The position numbers and the translations under genes were made by a program. 64,000 bases of DNA. It comes from Sambucus nigra (taxonomy: Eukaryota > Streptophyta > Magnoliopsida > Dipsacales > Adoxaceae). This document shows positions 31,935-45,018 of this stretch, one piece after another. The stretch lies in the NCBI GenBank assembly GCA_949130495.1, contig OX422210.1, positions 499,883,760-499,947,759 of the forward strand, in the 5' to 3' direction. Position 1 is the first letter of the stretch; every line of letters begins with the position of its first letter. Below the pieces are notes generated by a model. It was not told where the DNA came from, did no database searches, and saw only the letters and a list, made by a program, of their open reading frames with translations.

Positions 31935-32351
31935 TATATGAAGTGGTTTTTATTTCTTTTACATTATCTCATTATTAAATTTTGAATCTTCATATATTTC
32001 CTTGTTTGATTATAACTTGAGTGTTTTAGGTGAGCATAATTTCTTATATGGCACTGGCCTATAACCCCTTATGTTTAACTAAATTATTTAGCCTATCATA
32101 CTTCCGCATGACTCATGCAGGCCGAAAAAACACTAGCTTAGAATGTGTTTTTAATCGGACTCACTCTTAAACTAATTTTTCACAATCAGACGAATGAATA
32201 AAAATTAACATAAGTATTTTTCCAAGTTAACATAGATTCTTAATTTTCAACTTCTCTTTATGCTTATAATGAGTTATGACTAGGTCGTGCATAAAGGGAA
32301 AGTTACTTTAAATTGTTGTATTGAGCTTTGGCTCATCACTTTTTAATGACT
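31935..32351. other. Unassigned flank of element C
   Basis: No feature recognised. Its last bases, CCTAA at 32352-32356, are the left TSD candidate of element C. Confidence 0.4.
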
Positions 32352-32356
32352 CCTAA

Positions 32357-34199
32357 TGTAATATCCTGTATTTTACATAGAATATTTAAATGTGAAAAAT
32401 TTATAATTTGTGCTTATTGTGACACGTGGTGTCACCATTTATATGTTTATGTGATATTTGATTCGTATTTAAAGGGAACTGAATACACGATAATTTACCA
32501 GTTAAATGTTTAAAAGATGATCTGGTATTATTGGTGAACATGGAATGGTTGGTCGGGTAACATGTTACTTTTATGTGTTTAATAAGTTAGTTGGCTTTAA
32601 TTATTATTGCCTCGATTTTAGGACATGTAAAATGTCCGTATTGGACTTAAAATAGTGTATTTTAGTCCTATTGGGTTAGTATAGAACCTAGGCATGTTTT
32701 AAGTCATTGGGGTTATTTTTGGGTCATTTAGACCAAGTCTAAGTTCGGGATTAAGAGGCTTAGAAGGGTCATTAGGCTTTTATAAAATGCATTTTAGAAT
32801 TAGGATTAGAGTTCTAAGGCTGGACATAAGGAGGCACTATAAGGAGAGAAGAGATTGTGGGGGGGGGGGGGGGGGGGGGGGAGGGGGATATGATTTCTCA
32901 ATTCACCCATGAGGCAAGTTCTATTAAGTGTTGGGTTTTATTTAGCTTTGTGTTATTATGTTTCTATTCATTAAATCTAAACTAATTAGAATTAGTTTTT
33001 GATTAAATAACTTAATTGAGATTTTATGTTAAAACACATATTTGACCTATAATTTGATTTGAGATGAAATCCTTATGATTAGACGTTGGAGTTAATTTGA
33101 AATTGCTAGAAATACGTTTAGCAGTCTTAATTATGTGAAAATCCCTTTATAAATTTTATAATTTGGTTTGAAATTAAATAATTGCTATAAAATTGACAAA
33201 ACCAGGGTTCTTAATTTAAAACATATTAGAATTTTGTGTAATGGTTAGAAATAGCTTTGGTTTAATTTTGGGACATTTATGTGTGAAGGAGGTTAGCGTT
33301 GTACTTGATTTGGAGCTTGTTTGAGCATTAATGGAGGTTTAGGGACTTCATCTTCATCATTAGATGAACTAGGTTTGTGCCCAAATCCAAATCAATTCGG
33401 CCTAGGGGAGAATCAATTCATCCCATAGATTTGTATATATTTAAAATGCGAACGAGTGGCCAATAGTTTCGTATTTTTTCATTTTTTAATTTTTGATAAT
33501 TATTTTACTAAGAGTGGTCAAGACTTAAATTATGGGTTTGTGATTTTAAGATTTTGTGATTTTTGTGTTTGGTTGGTTGGGTGTTTGGCACTCGATTTCT
33601 TGTAAGGGTTAAATCTAAAGAGGATGCATTAGTTTACAAGTCCAAGACTAGGATGTATTGTTATTTAAGTTTTTGAAGGCTTAAAGGATAAGGCTAAATG
33701 GCCAGTTTGATAGGGTCATAGTGAGATGTTTACAAGGTTAGTACATTTTGGGTGTGATTGGGATAAGTCACAAAGCCTACGGATGGATAGTTGAAATATT
33801 CAATATTCCTATATTAGTTAGGAGTGAGATAATACCTAGATGTGAAGTGATGGGACGACCATATGTGATGGGCAATAATTATCATGTGTGGTTTTAGTAT
33901 AAGTTAGGATTGAAACTATATAGATTTAAGAACCTTGGGAGTTAGGGTTAATGTTATATGGGATTGACATAGGGTTAATATGTGTATGACTCTCTTTATG
34001 TTAATAACATTGTGTGTGAATTGATAATGATGGGTATATAGGTGTATTGTTTATTTTAACCTATAATGAGGGTTATATTTCTCACGTGTTTATCTGAAAT
34101 ACATACCATGTGTAAGTACTAGTGGATATAGTACTAGGAGGATTTCGTTATGAGGGAACATACAACGCGAACCGCGATGGTGCCTCAATAAGGAGATGA
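32357..34199 (+). repeat. 5' LTR of C, first part
   Basis: Matches 42231-43289 and 48198-48990 of the 3' LTR. It has a TATA-like TTTTATAAAATGC near 32776 and a run of 23 G (32859-32881) where the 3' LTR has TTAGGTTTTGGGG. It is interrupted by solo LTR D. Confidence 0.82.
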
Positions 34200-35268
34200 T
34201 GTAAGACCCCATATTTTTGTATAGTTAATATTTAATTAATTCGGGAATTTTAAATTACTGGTGTGTTGTAATTTTAATTGAATTAATTATGACAATATAT
34301 ATATATTTAAATATTAATTGGGGAGTGAATGGTTAATGTTTAGGAAATTTATTTACTAAGTGAATAGTAATAATTTAATTACGTCATTTCGGGTATTAAT
34401 GACGGGGTATGCACTTATCTCAACCAGGAGTCGGTATAGACTAAATGGGGTGTGAGATAAGGATTTTTATAAATTAATTCGTATGCCAATTCTGAGTGCC
34501 CGGTTAAGTCCAGATGGGTCGAGATAGTCATAAAAGAGTACCCGGGGGTAGTAATTGGGTCTCGGGATATTTTTGGGCATAGCCGGGCCCACACGGGGTG
34601 AGTTGGGACACTTTAATTAAGCCCATTAGGTGAAAAACGGGATTAAGGGTTTTTAACCTAAGGGAGAGATTAAGGAATGGAAGCCAACATAACTCTAAAC
34701 CTAGGGTTTGAGAGGAGATTTGGGGAGAAAGCAAATCAAGAACAAATTGGAGGTTATTGGAGCCAAATTGAGGGACTACGCCAACGGATCTGACACTACG
34801 AACACTTACAGGCAAGTGGTTAACTATTGTGATTTCTAAAAGTTTGATAATCAATTCATATCATAGTGATGTGTGTATGAAAAATCGTTTTGGGTGTGTC
34901 ACCAAAATCTAAATTGGGTTTTTGTAAATTTATATACCTTAATGAGATTAAGGGGGAGATTGATCGTGTTTATGATTCTAGAATGTAGAGAACTGAATCA
35001 GATGTTAAAATCAGTAAGCGTAGAGGGTTAATTACTGGTAAAATGAATGAAATTCGTATTGGGGATTGAAAACCCGGATAATACCCAAATCGGTAAAAAG
35101 TAGGAAATCGTGAGATTTAATTCCAGATTGATGTTCCATAAGGTGCATGATCCTATTCGTATGTAGATATCGGGTTGATTGGGCTTGGGTTAGTCCAGGG
35201 GAAAGAATGAAAGTTGGAGGTTTTCGTTAATGGTGGAACTGCCTCTTGGAGAAGACGAAGTCATGGAC

Positions 35269-35347
35269 GATCGATCGATCGACCCAGGGGGTCCGATCGA
35301 TCGATGATTCGGAATTCTGGGCAGTTCGCCCAGTTTGTATATAAGGG
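35269..35347 (+). promoter_or_regulatory. LTR promoter of D: GATCGATCGATC pair, hairpin and TATA
   Basis: CGATCGATCGATCGACCC (35269-35286) and GATCGATCGATGA (35295-35307) are followed by the hairpin CTGGGC-AGTTC-GCCCAG (35318-35334) and TTGTATATAAGG (35336-35347). The order of motif cluster then TATA matches LTR E. Confidence 0.6.
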
Positions 35348-35939
35348 GGAAATTAATTAGAAAAATTAATTCCCATACATTAATTGGTGATAAATAAATA
35401 TGAAACAAATATTCCTAGCAATTATGGGAGAAAGTAATTGGGACTAGGATGAATTTATGTGGGGCATTTAACGGATGAATTTGAGAGATTTTATTCCAAA
35501 ATAGTGAGGTACGGATTAAGTGAGTGAATCCAGGTATATTGGTCATGCGACCCCAAGGTAGTGAATTAAGTTTGGAGATAAACTAAATAATTTTGAGTCG
35601 GGATATAGACTCGGGGAATATTTAATTATGGACCAAGTGGGCGAGTCTGGGTATGTTGGTAATTATAAGTAAATATAATTGGGAAATTATGGAAATAAAT
35701 GTGTGACACATTGTGGGAGAAAAATTTGGAAAAGAAATTATGAGATGTAAAAATGGACCAAGTGAGTGAGTCCGGGTATGTTGGTTATGTGACACCAAAG
35801 TATCAAATTTATTTTGAGAGAGAGTAATTAATTTGGAGTCGGAACATAGACTCGGGAAATATTAAGTTACCGGCCAAGTAAGTGAGTCCGGGGATAATGG
35901 TTGGGTGACATCAAGTTATGAAATAAATGATTGCGCTAA

Positions 35940-36640
35940 TTGATTGAATTAGAGTCGGATGGTAGAATCGGGTAAGATTAAATTAATGGGTGTGAGAATT
36001 AATTTAATTAGAGTCGGATTGTAGACTCGGGTAGTATTAAATTAATAAGTGTATTAATTAATTTAATTAGAGTCGGATTGTAGACTCGGGTAGTATTAAA
36101 TTAATAAGTGTATTAATTAATTTAATTAGAGTCGGATTGTAGACTCGGGTAGTGGTAGTATTAAATTAATAAGTGTATTAATTAATTTAATTAGAGTCGG
36201 ATTGTGGACTCGGGTAGGATTTAATTAATTAATGTGTAAATTAATTATATTAGAGTCGGACCACAGACTCCGATTTTTGTTGATTAATTAATGGGTAAAT
36301 TAATTAAATTAGAGTCGGACGATAGACTCGAGGTGACATTAAATTAATAAGTGTGTTAATTAATTTAATTAGAGTCGGACGATAGACTCGGGGAGGTATT
36401 AAATTAATATGTGTGTCAATTAATTTAATTAGAGTCGGGTGATAGACTCGGGAAGGTATTAAATTAATAAGTGTGTCAATTAATTTAATTGGAGTCGGAC
36501 CATAGACTCGGGGAAAGTATTATACAAATTAAAGAGTGAGTTAAATATATTAGAGTCGGACCATAGAATCGGGAAGACGAGAAATTATTAAGTGAGAAAA
36601 TTAACTACATTGAGTCGGGCCACAGACTCAGGAAATTTCA
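35940..36640 (+). repeat. 59-61-bp tandem array inside LTR D
   Basis: GAGTCGG recurs at 35952, 36011, 36070, 36129, 36194, 36253, 36312, 36372, 36432, 36492, 36553 and 36612, giving about 12 units. Each has GAGTC...GACTC as a short hairpin and an ATTAATTTAATT spacer. Looser related units start near 35595 and 35835. Confidence 0.9.
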
Positions 36641-36866
36641 GGCAGTGTACGGGACTTGGAGTACACGGTAGAGCCGGGATTTATATTATATATATACGGT
36701 GTTGTGATAGTATACATATATATACGTGTATATATTGTATGTGATATTAAATTACAGGCAGTGTACGGGATTTTGAGTACATGGTAAAGTCGGGGTTTAT
36801 ATTATATATATACGGTGTCGTGATAGTATATATATACGTGTATTTATTGTGCGTGATACTAAATAT
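36639..36866 (+). repeat. 116-bp tandem duplication inside LTR D
   Basis: Two units start at GGCAGTGTACGGGA (36641 and 36757). Each ends in a TATATATACG-rich stretch that could form hairpins. Confidence 0.85.
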
Positions 36867-38211
36867 CAGTGATTAGATATTTATTAAATTTATATACTCT
36901 AATGCTATCAAGGGAGGTTGCGCGATGTGGGTGAATCCCCTAGCTTGAGGAGTAGGGCGAGTATATCCCCAGGTCATAGCGTCCGGTATATATGGGTGAG
37001 GGATTTATCTCACTTTGAGGGAAGAAATATGACCGCCTCCACTTCGTTTATATTTTGGTCCAAGTTGGTGAGCGATTTCAACTTGGGAAAACTAGGTTTT
37101 GTGAGCACACCTAGTGAGATAGCATTTTAGAGGGAATCATCCGGTGAGGGTATACTCGGAAGGATGGATACACGTATAATATATGTGTGGATGTTAGTAA
37201 AGGTACGTATAATATGGTAGTAAATATTATATGTAGGTGAATAATATAGTGTGTGATGTATTGACCTTATATAACTCGGGTTACAGTTATATGCTGTTAA
37301 TTAATGAGAAATTAATTAAGTTATTCATTTGTGGGAATAATATAGTGGGTGATGTATTTACTTTATATAACTTGTGAGACGGTTATGTGCTACTATTTAA
37401 GAGAAATTAATTAAGTTAATTGTGAGATAGCTTATAATTCAAGGAATTATTATACTCGGGTTAGAGTAATATGGTAAGGGAAGGTTATATCAGGACTAGT
37501 TGGATGGGGTAGTACAACTAGGCGGGGTTAAGGTAATCGGTAGGTGTGCACAATAGTGGAGGGGTGAGAATGTCCTCAAGGGAGTGCGACACTAACTTAA
37601 ATATGAAGCGCATTCATGCATTTTAAATTACTGCAGTTAATTCACTTGCTAAATATTTTCAAAATGTTTTGGGTTCTAACCCTTGCTATAAAACTATTTT
37701 CAAAACCTTTTAGGTGTCCAGCCACAGGGACGCCAGGATTGATATTCTATTCCAGGGACACGGAGCTGCGGCATATGTGGATGCTAGCAGGAGTTTGTAT
37801 TAGACGCATCATTCATTCATTCCTAGAGTAGGAATCTTGTATCAGTCTCAGTTTTATTTAGGGCTTGTAGCCCAGACTTCTCGGTATAATTTTCAGGTGT
37901 AATTCATTCAGGTGTTGAATATTTGTATTGGATTATTTATTTAGTGGCCGGTGATTTATTCGGCAAGTTGTGTAATTATTATTCTATTTACTTTCATTCA
38001 GTTGTGTGAATGGTTTATATTTTAATTCCGCATGTACTGTTTTGTTAAATTAAAAAGTTAAAATTGCCACCAGTTTTTGGAATACTAGGTAGTTAGTAAG
38101 TTTTAAAAAGTTTTCGACAGTGATGCTAAGGATGATCCAACTGGGATTCCTGTTTTAATTTGGTATATGACTGATCACCCGATATTTTATTAGGCGGGGT
38201 GTCACAGATGA

Positions 38212-39481
38212 GTTGTCCATAGTTATTTTTTCTCTGGGTCAAATGTCTAGGTACCCTTGTCCGAGATGATTTCTAATGGAGATTTCTATCATATGATCTT
38301 TGGTATGGTAGGATATATGAATGATGGGTAGGCGTAGTGATTTATCCATTAGTTGTGAAGAAGTTTTAGGTACGGGATGACCTTAAAATATACTAGTACG
38401 CATGAGTGATCCCCGAAGGCAATAGGGATGGACCTTCATTATATGTGGCCTTAAGCATAGCCCTTATGTCATGGTATGTGTCAGGGGCTATGGTTTACTT
38501 GTTCATGCTAGGAACCGTACTTATGTGTGGATGCTAAAGGAAGGGATCATCTTTTTCCACTTTATGTGATTATATGATGCGGTACTAGACATAGATATAC
38601 CAATTTATATGCTATACTAAAAATGTATATAATTTATTAAAAGGATATGCATACCTATACTCTTATGACTTGGGTTTTATGTATCGCTTATACTAGAGAC
38701 GTATATTATTTTTATAGGGTGAGATAGCCTATAACTAAAGATCTGAGATATGTGTTCTTAGATATCTAGTGGTACATTGGTTAGTCGACAAGATATACTT
38801 TAGATATGAGAATACTGCATAATTTAATGATAATCAATGTAAGAGATTAACCTAATTATTAGAAATTTAATGATTAAAGAATAATCGTGTGGGCCATGCA
38901 TGGTTTTGGGACTAGAATTGCATGATATTTTAGGTTGCTGGGTTGGTAAATTAATAGCTTAAAATCCTCTTAATACGAGAGGAAGACACGTAGTGATATG
39001 GTGGCCCAAATTCAGTTTAATCTCACACCTAATAGGCTTACTGTTAACCTCGTAGTTATTTTTAGTTTTCAGATCTTAGGCCGTGTTGATGCCATAAACA
39101 TCCGTTGATCATTGGAGGAGCACATTCTTTTATCAATTCTTAGGATGTAGAAGTTGAGTAGTGTAACTCATCTATCCTTCATACCAATTCCATTAATAGT
39201 AGGCCTGAGTTATATTTTATACATGTTGTAATTTTAATCAGAGATGATTATTATTTGTTTAGATACATTTTTTATTCTAGAGTTGGTTTTATATTATATC
39301 GATGGTTGATTGGTATCAAAGATTATTTTATATACTCAGTATTTATTATCTCTCATTTGTTTTACTTATCGGTTCTATCTTATTGTTATGCTAAAAATGT
39401 TAGCAAATATTTTTTATTCACATGCTTTTTTTTTTATATTGGACCTGATCAATCATTATATGGACGTTATGTGGTGTCACA
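38212..39481 (+). repeat. 5' LTR of C, second part
   Basis: From about 38620 it matches 48980-49900. The segment 38220-38600 has no counterpart in the 3' LTR, which appears deleted there. It ends GTGTCACA just before the PBS. Confidence 0.8.
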
Positions 39482-39483
39482 GT

Positions 39484-39495
39484 TGGTATTAGATC
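39484..39495 (+). other. Primer-binding site of element C
   Basis: TGGTATTAGATC, two mismatches from the initiator-Met PBS TGGTATCAGAGC, two bases after the LTR end. Confidence 0.75.
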
Positions 39496-42217
39496 ATTCC
39501 AAGTTCTACTGTCCTTGGGTCTTGAGTGCGTCTGTCACTTTTTCACGTTGTGTTCTTTAACTACTTTAGATGTTTACCTTTTAGGATTTATATTCTCTGC
39601 AACGACGATCGCTTAGGGGATTTCTCATTAGTGTTCCAGACAAAAGATTCGGATAGACCTAAGTGTATCGGGAGGGTTCCTTGTTTAGATTTCCTTTATG
39701 ATAGGTCCCACGCATGAGGTCGGCTTCAGTTAGGAGTTAGGGATTTTAGGCTTGATATCTTTAGTAAGTGCTTAGTGTATGGTTTGAGGGGAAGCGTTTC
39801 CACTCACCATCCGTAATGGCATTAGGAATAAGTTTTCTAGAAGACCTCCTTAGAGTGACTATGCGATAACCAATAGTGGGAGGAGTTTAAGTATCTTTAT
39901 CTTTCTTTATCAGGGGAGAATGATATGGAAGCGATGAAGCACATTCACGTTATCATCTAAAGTGCGAAACAACGATTTTACCTTGGTAGCAACCATAAGT
40001 GAAGGGTATGTCAGGTGTTATTTGGTAACGCGCTCTTCACCATTTGTGTTTGGGTGGTGGTAGTTACCTTCCTACACAAACATGGATATTATGACTATTT
40101 AAAGGATATAGTTCCTAAGATTATGAATACTGAGGACAACGTAGGCCCAATTGACTTGAGATGGTATGCCTTTAACCCGAGTAGAGAAGACCGCACTAGT
40201 AGAACGAACTACATAATGGGGAAGCCGACCTGAAAAAGTCCCCAAAAGTAGACAATGTTGTTCGTTATGACCACTATAGTCCATTTTTTTTTACCAGTGG
40301 AGCCATAACCATAGAGAGCAAAGCCAGCGAAATCAGTTTTGCAAAATAAAAAAAACGACCGTAGAGAAAACGCTAGTAGGATCGTAAGAAGGATCGTTGT
40401 TTGGTAATTACGTTTGAGAGAAATATTACATTTGTGGTGAGAGAAACCACTTAGTTAGTAGTTACCTTAGGTTAACCGCTTTATTGGGATAACATCGGAG
40501 ATGGTTACGAGTATGTTTTTGGCTCATACACGAGTCTGGTGTTGAGGGGTCCTTTTTCCTTTGTAAGTAGTGAGGTACTACGATTCTAAGTTATACATTA
40601 ATTTTTATTGAGATTTTTTTGGGTAGCCTAACAGGGGGACAACCTTACATGGCGATTATAGAGACGAGCTAGTTTGTATTTTTCAGTTTGGTTTTTATCC
40701 ATTTTTTTATGTTTAGATGAGAGATCGTCGTGTTATTATTGGACAGGCTCGTATAACTGTATGTTATGCTTATATCGACTACCGAGGCGTAGAGTTTTGT
40801 GTTGGCCATTTTAGGTAGAGGATATCCATACAGTTGTTCTTAGGCTCAAGAAAGGGGTCTAGAACACACTTTTCTACATGTAGTTGTGACCATATTAGAA
40901 GGGATTACATTCTTGAGGGAAGTTGTCAAAGTTATGGGATTTGTTAGTTATATTCGAAGAGGTGTCAGTTATCACCGATGTAAGGGATTGGTTATAGTCA
41001 TATATTGGCACTAACATTAGACCCATTGAGAGGGAACCTTATTTAGTTGACTCCATTTGGGTCGATGTTGGGGTGTGAGAGTATACACCATGGGTTTGAG
41101 TCAAGAGTCGATTCGAAAGGTGTATAAATGTGGGAGAAGCCACAAAAGCAATAAATGGTTTGCTAAGATGATGTGAGGACCACCTGGGGAGGGTCTCGGT
41201 CAAGATACAAGTTGAGTGACCATTGCCACTTAAAAATGAACTGTTGAAATGTTCGAGGAGAGTGTTTCCTCCTAAAGAGTGAAACGTGAGCGAGTTATCA
41301 CCAGTGGTCGAATCGAGATAAGAATAACTCAAAGACAGCTTTCTGACGTAGTGTGGAGCATGTGAATTGATTAGCAAATTTTTATGGTACGGGGGATTTG
41401 TTTACTATGGTTAGATGGCTAATTTTTTCGAAACAAAACTATGTGTGCTAGGGATCCAAAAGCCACGGGATGAAGTTTTGGCCGAGGCATGTGTTTTTTA
41501 ATTTACTTTACGTCCCAAAAGTGATTGAGTGTCAAATAATTTGATAAGTCACTGTCTTTAGTACGACAAGCAATTATTGGGATAATTGAGTCTGAAGGGT
41601 CACCCTGCTAATAGAGAGGTAGAACATCATATACATAATAATAATTGTAGGGATGTAGAACACCATAGACTTTAAAATAATTGTAGGTCTCTAAATCCCA
41701 ATGTTAAGTGGAGAGTAGACGCATTGATTTTTCATTGGAAACAATAGGTTCCGAAGCGATGTGATGTTCATTATAATCATTTAAACGTTTTTTGGGAAGA
41801 CAAAGTAGCTTTTAAAATTGAACGAGAGTATACCGTGGGATCCCAAGAGAGGGGGTCATTTTTTGTTAATAATCCCCCCTAAATGGGGGCAATTGTGACG
41901 TTCGGGTTTCACAAGGGGTACTGCGAGCTGGTACTGCAATACGAAATATATTTTTCATAAAATTTGGATTGGTAGAGTTCGGTGTCATTAGACCTTACTT
42001 GATCACTGATAAGTTTGGTTTGGACTAGCTTAGCTAGGACTCACTTGGTTAAGATTACTAGTCGAACACGATTTATGATAAGAGAGATCATAACGGGTGT
42101 TAGGGTAAGGTAGTGGTAAATTCATTTATAGTAGTATGGGGATTCTATAGGTGAGATATTCCTAGAATCTTGAGCAGGTCATTACAAAACTTGAATTTTG
42201 AGGAAAAATTCCTCATG
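39496..42217 (+). other. Internal domain of C without recognisable coding
   Basis: Six-frame reading shows only short frames. I found no knuckle, protease, RT, integrase or chromodomain motif. It is somewhat richer in G and C than its LTRs. Confidence 0.55.
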
Positions 42218-42230
42218 CAAGGGGGAGGAA
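42218..42230 (+). other. Polypurine tract of element C
   Basis: CAAGGGGGAGGAA directly precedes the LTR start TGTAATACCC. It follows a GAGGAAAAATTCCT palindrome typical of the end of chromovirus internal domains. Confidence 0.85.
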
Positions 42231-43289
42231 TGTAATACCCCATATTTAATGTGGATTATTTAAATGTGAAAAATTAAAAATTTGTGTCCGTTGTGACACC
42301 CGGTGTCACTATTTATATGTTCATATAATATTTGATTCAAATTTGAAAGAGAACTCAATACACGATAATTTATTAATAAAATATTTAAAACATGACTTGG
42401 TATTATGGGCGACTATGGAATGGTTTGTGATTTGGTATCGAGGGTTTCCTTATTTGGCTTATCTCAAAGATATTGAACTAGTTCTTCGAATATTGAGTTT
42501 TTTAAATTAATAAATAATAATTATTTGGTATTTTTGGGTAACATGTTAATTAAATAAGTTAGTTGGCGTTTATTATTTTTGGTTCGGTTTCAGGACACAT
42601 AGAATGTCTGTATTCAACTTAAAATAGTGGGTTTTAGGCCTATTAGGTTAGTATAGGGCCTATGTAGTGTTTTAAGTTATTTGGAGGTATTTTTAGGTTC
42701 ATTTAGAAGAGGCCCATATTGATCCCATGTCCAATTTCAACATTAAGAGTCTTAGAAGGGTCATTATGGTTTCATATAATGCATTTTAAAACTTGGACAA
42801 AAGTTCTAAGGCTATAGAGAAGGAGGCACTAAGAGGAGAGAAAGGATTGTTAGGTTTTGGGGTGTGATTTCTAAATCCACCCATGAGGCAAGTTCTATTA
42901 AGTGTTGAATTATAGTTGGCTTTATGTTATTATGGTTATATTCATTAAATCTAAACTAAATAAAATTGGTTTTTGATTAATTAACTTAATTGAGATTTTA
43001 TGTTAAAACACTAATTTGGTCTATAATTTGATTTGAGATGAAATCCTTATGATTTGATGTCGAAATCAATTTAAAATTGTTAGAAATATGTTTAACATTC
43101 TTAATTATATAAAATCCCATATGAATTTTATGATTTGGTTTGAAATTGAAGAATTGAGATAAAATTGACAAAACTAGGGTTCTTAAGAGAAAACCCCAAT
43201 TTGAGATTTAAAGCATGTTAAAATTGTGTGTAATGGTTAGAAATAGGTTTGATTTGATATTGGGACATTTATACATGAAGGAGGTTAGG
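42231..43289 (+). repeat. 3' LTR of C, first part
   Basis: Direct copy of 32357-33300. It is interrupted at TTAGG (43285-43289) by the three-LTR composite and continues at 48198. Confidence 0.85.
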
Positions 43290-44831
43290 TGTAACTCCCC
43301 GAGAGGTGCTATTAAAAAATATTGATAAATTAGAGATTTTTTTTTATAAAATAATACCATTTAGATTGAAATAAATTTGCGGAAGCATAAATAATAAATC
43401 GACTCTATAAAATTTCTCAATTTTATTAGATCTCCAATTTTCTTCTATAAAACAATTTACAATAAACAAACAAATAAATTTTGAAAATAAATATCCAAAG
43501 GCCCTACTGACAGTCCCAATCCCAACGATACCATAAATATCATCTCGCATCAACCCGAAATACAAAACACCGTGGGGGGATGAGCGGGAAACTCAGTAGC
43601 TCGTATAAATACTCCAAGTGTAACTACACATACTCGTGTGTGCGTGCATCATATACAACAGTGTATGTAATATGAACAGTCAAACTAAAATCTCAATAAT
43701 ATAATCATCATTACAAAATAACTATCAAAATTCATGCCGCACTTCCCACAGTACGCTATGGATTACCGTCCATTATCCTGTTAAATATCCTTGGAACAAT
43801 CCAACGACGCCCCAAAATAAATAATATAACTTGGATATATGACCCATCATAGTATGACATCACCGCCATAAAATATTGGCATCATCACCATAGTAAACTT
43901 GGCATACTCGCCAACCAAGGTCCATGGCCTAGTCTTTGGATAATAAACAAAATTATCGTCGACAGACAGAACACCCCATCCAATGGTTGGTTTGGCTAAG
44001 GAATGCCTAAGTATTCTCCAATAATAATCATCATAAAATTTCATATTTGATTCCTATACATCAAGTGTACAAATTTTCTACCCAATTTATGTAACCCACC
44101 ATGCTCGTAAAATCAACTAGTTTCGTTACCCAAACCTACACGACATGAAAATAACACATATACGAGCATACAATATATATAAATGCAACACATAACATGT
44201 ATATAACTATACAATCAACGTTGAATAAGTGCAGCGCACTAAATTAACCACGGGAGCATGAAACAACCTCAAGAGAGTCAAAATCCACAATTGGAGGCCT
44301 GTTTTGAAAACTCCAAAAAATCAGCTCTAAACATTTCAAACTGTCAATCCAACTTTATATTTGGATTCTATATGAAAAATTAGGTCAGTCATGTGCTTTG
44401 AGTTTTTCTCAAATCTCATAAAAAAGTACTAAAAAAGAAGATCTAAAATACTCTAAAGTGGCTCTTCTCATTCCACTTATTTTTTTACTCTTTGATTTCG
44501 TTTTTGGCCTCCATTTTTCATCTCCCTTTCCTTATAATTACCCATAATATTCCTTATATAGCCCCTCTCTCAAACCTTAGCTTGGAGCCTAAGCTAACAC
44601 ATATTACGATATTGCCCTTTAATTCAAAATTGCCTACTTTACTTATTTAACTCATCACAAAATGTCCAAAAGCCATTTAAATTTGAATTTAAATGTTTAA
44701 TTCGATTTCAAACAAAAATAAATTATTTTTAAATGTAATATAAAAAAATTATTTTCATTTAAAATAAAATATTCTCACTAAAATCTTATAGAATATTCAT
44801 AAATATGCTCTAAAAACTACGGGGTATTATA

Positions 44832-45018
44832 TTCTCCCCCCTACAAAAGGAATTTGTCCTCGAAATTCATCCAAAATTTTCTTACCTTAAATTTAAACAG
44901 AAAGTTCGACATCACCCAAATAAGATCGAATATAAATCAAATATCTCTCAATGGATAACGTGACGAACCAATAGCCCCAAGCTCGAGAATATGAATAACC
45001 TATGCTCTTATACCACTT
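44832..45018 (-). other. Minimal internal domain 1 (PBS to PPT, 187 bp)
   Basis: On the minus strand it runs from the PBS TGGTATAAGAGC through about 100 bp of unassigned sequence to GAGGACAAATTCC and the PPT TAGGGGGGAGAA. It is nearly the same as 46366-46554, so both derive from one deletion event. Confidence 0.8.

Larger units (their letters stand above)
34200..38206 (+). mobile_element. Solo LTR D (4.0 kb) with TSD GATGA
   Basis: Bounded by TGTAAGACCCC and GGGGTGTCACA, with GATGA directly outside both ends (34195-34199 and 38207-38211). No second LTR copy, PBS or coding region is seen inside, so it is best read as a very long solo LTR. It contains a GATCGATC cluster with TATA, a 59-bp tandem array and a 116-bp duplication. 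Confidence 0.75.

Noticed and set aside
35952..36640. CRISPR-like array (regular 59-bp spacing)
   Set aside because: Spacers are the same AT-rich sequence in every unit; it is a minisatellite in a plant LTR.
39496..42217. Hidden RT or integrase in the internal domain of C
   Set aside because: No YVDDM-, HHCC-, DSGA- or chromodomain-like motif was found in any frame by eye; a profile search could overturn this.
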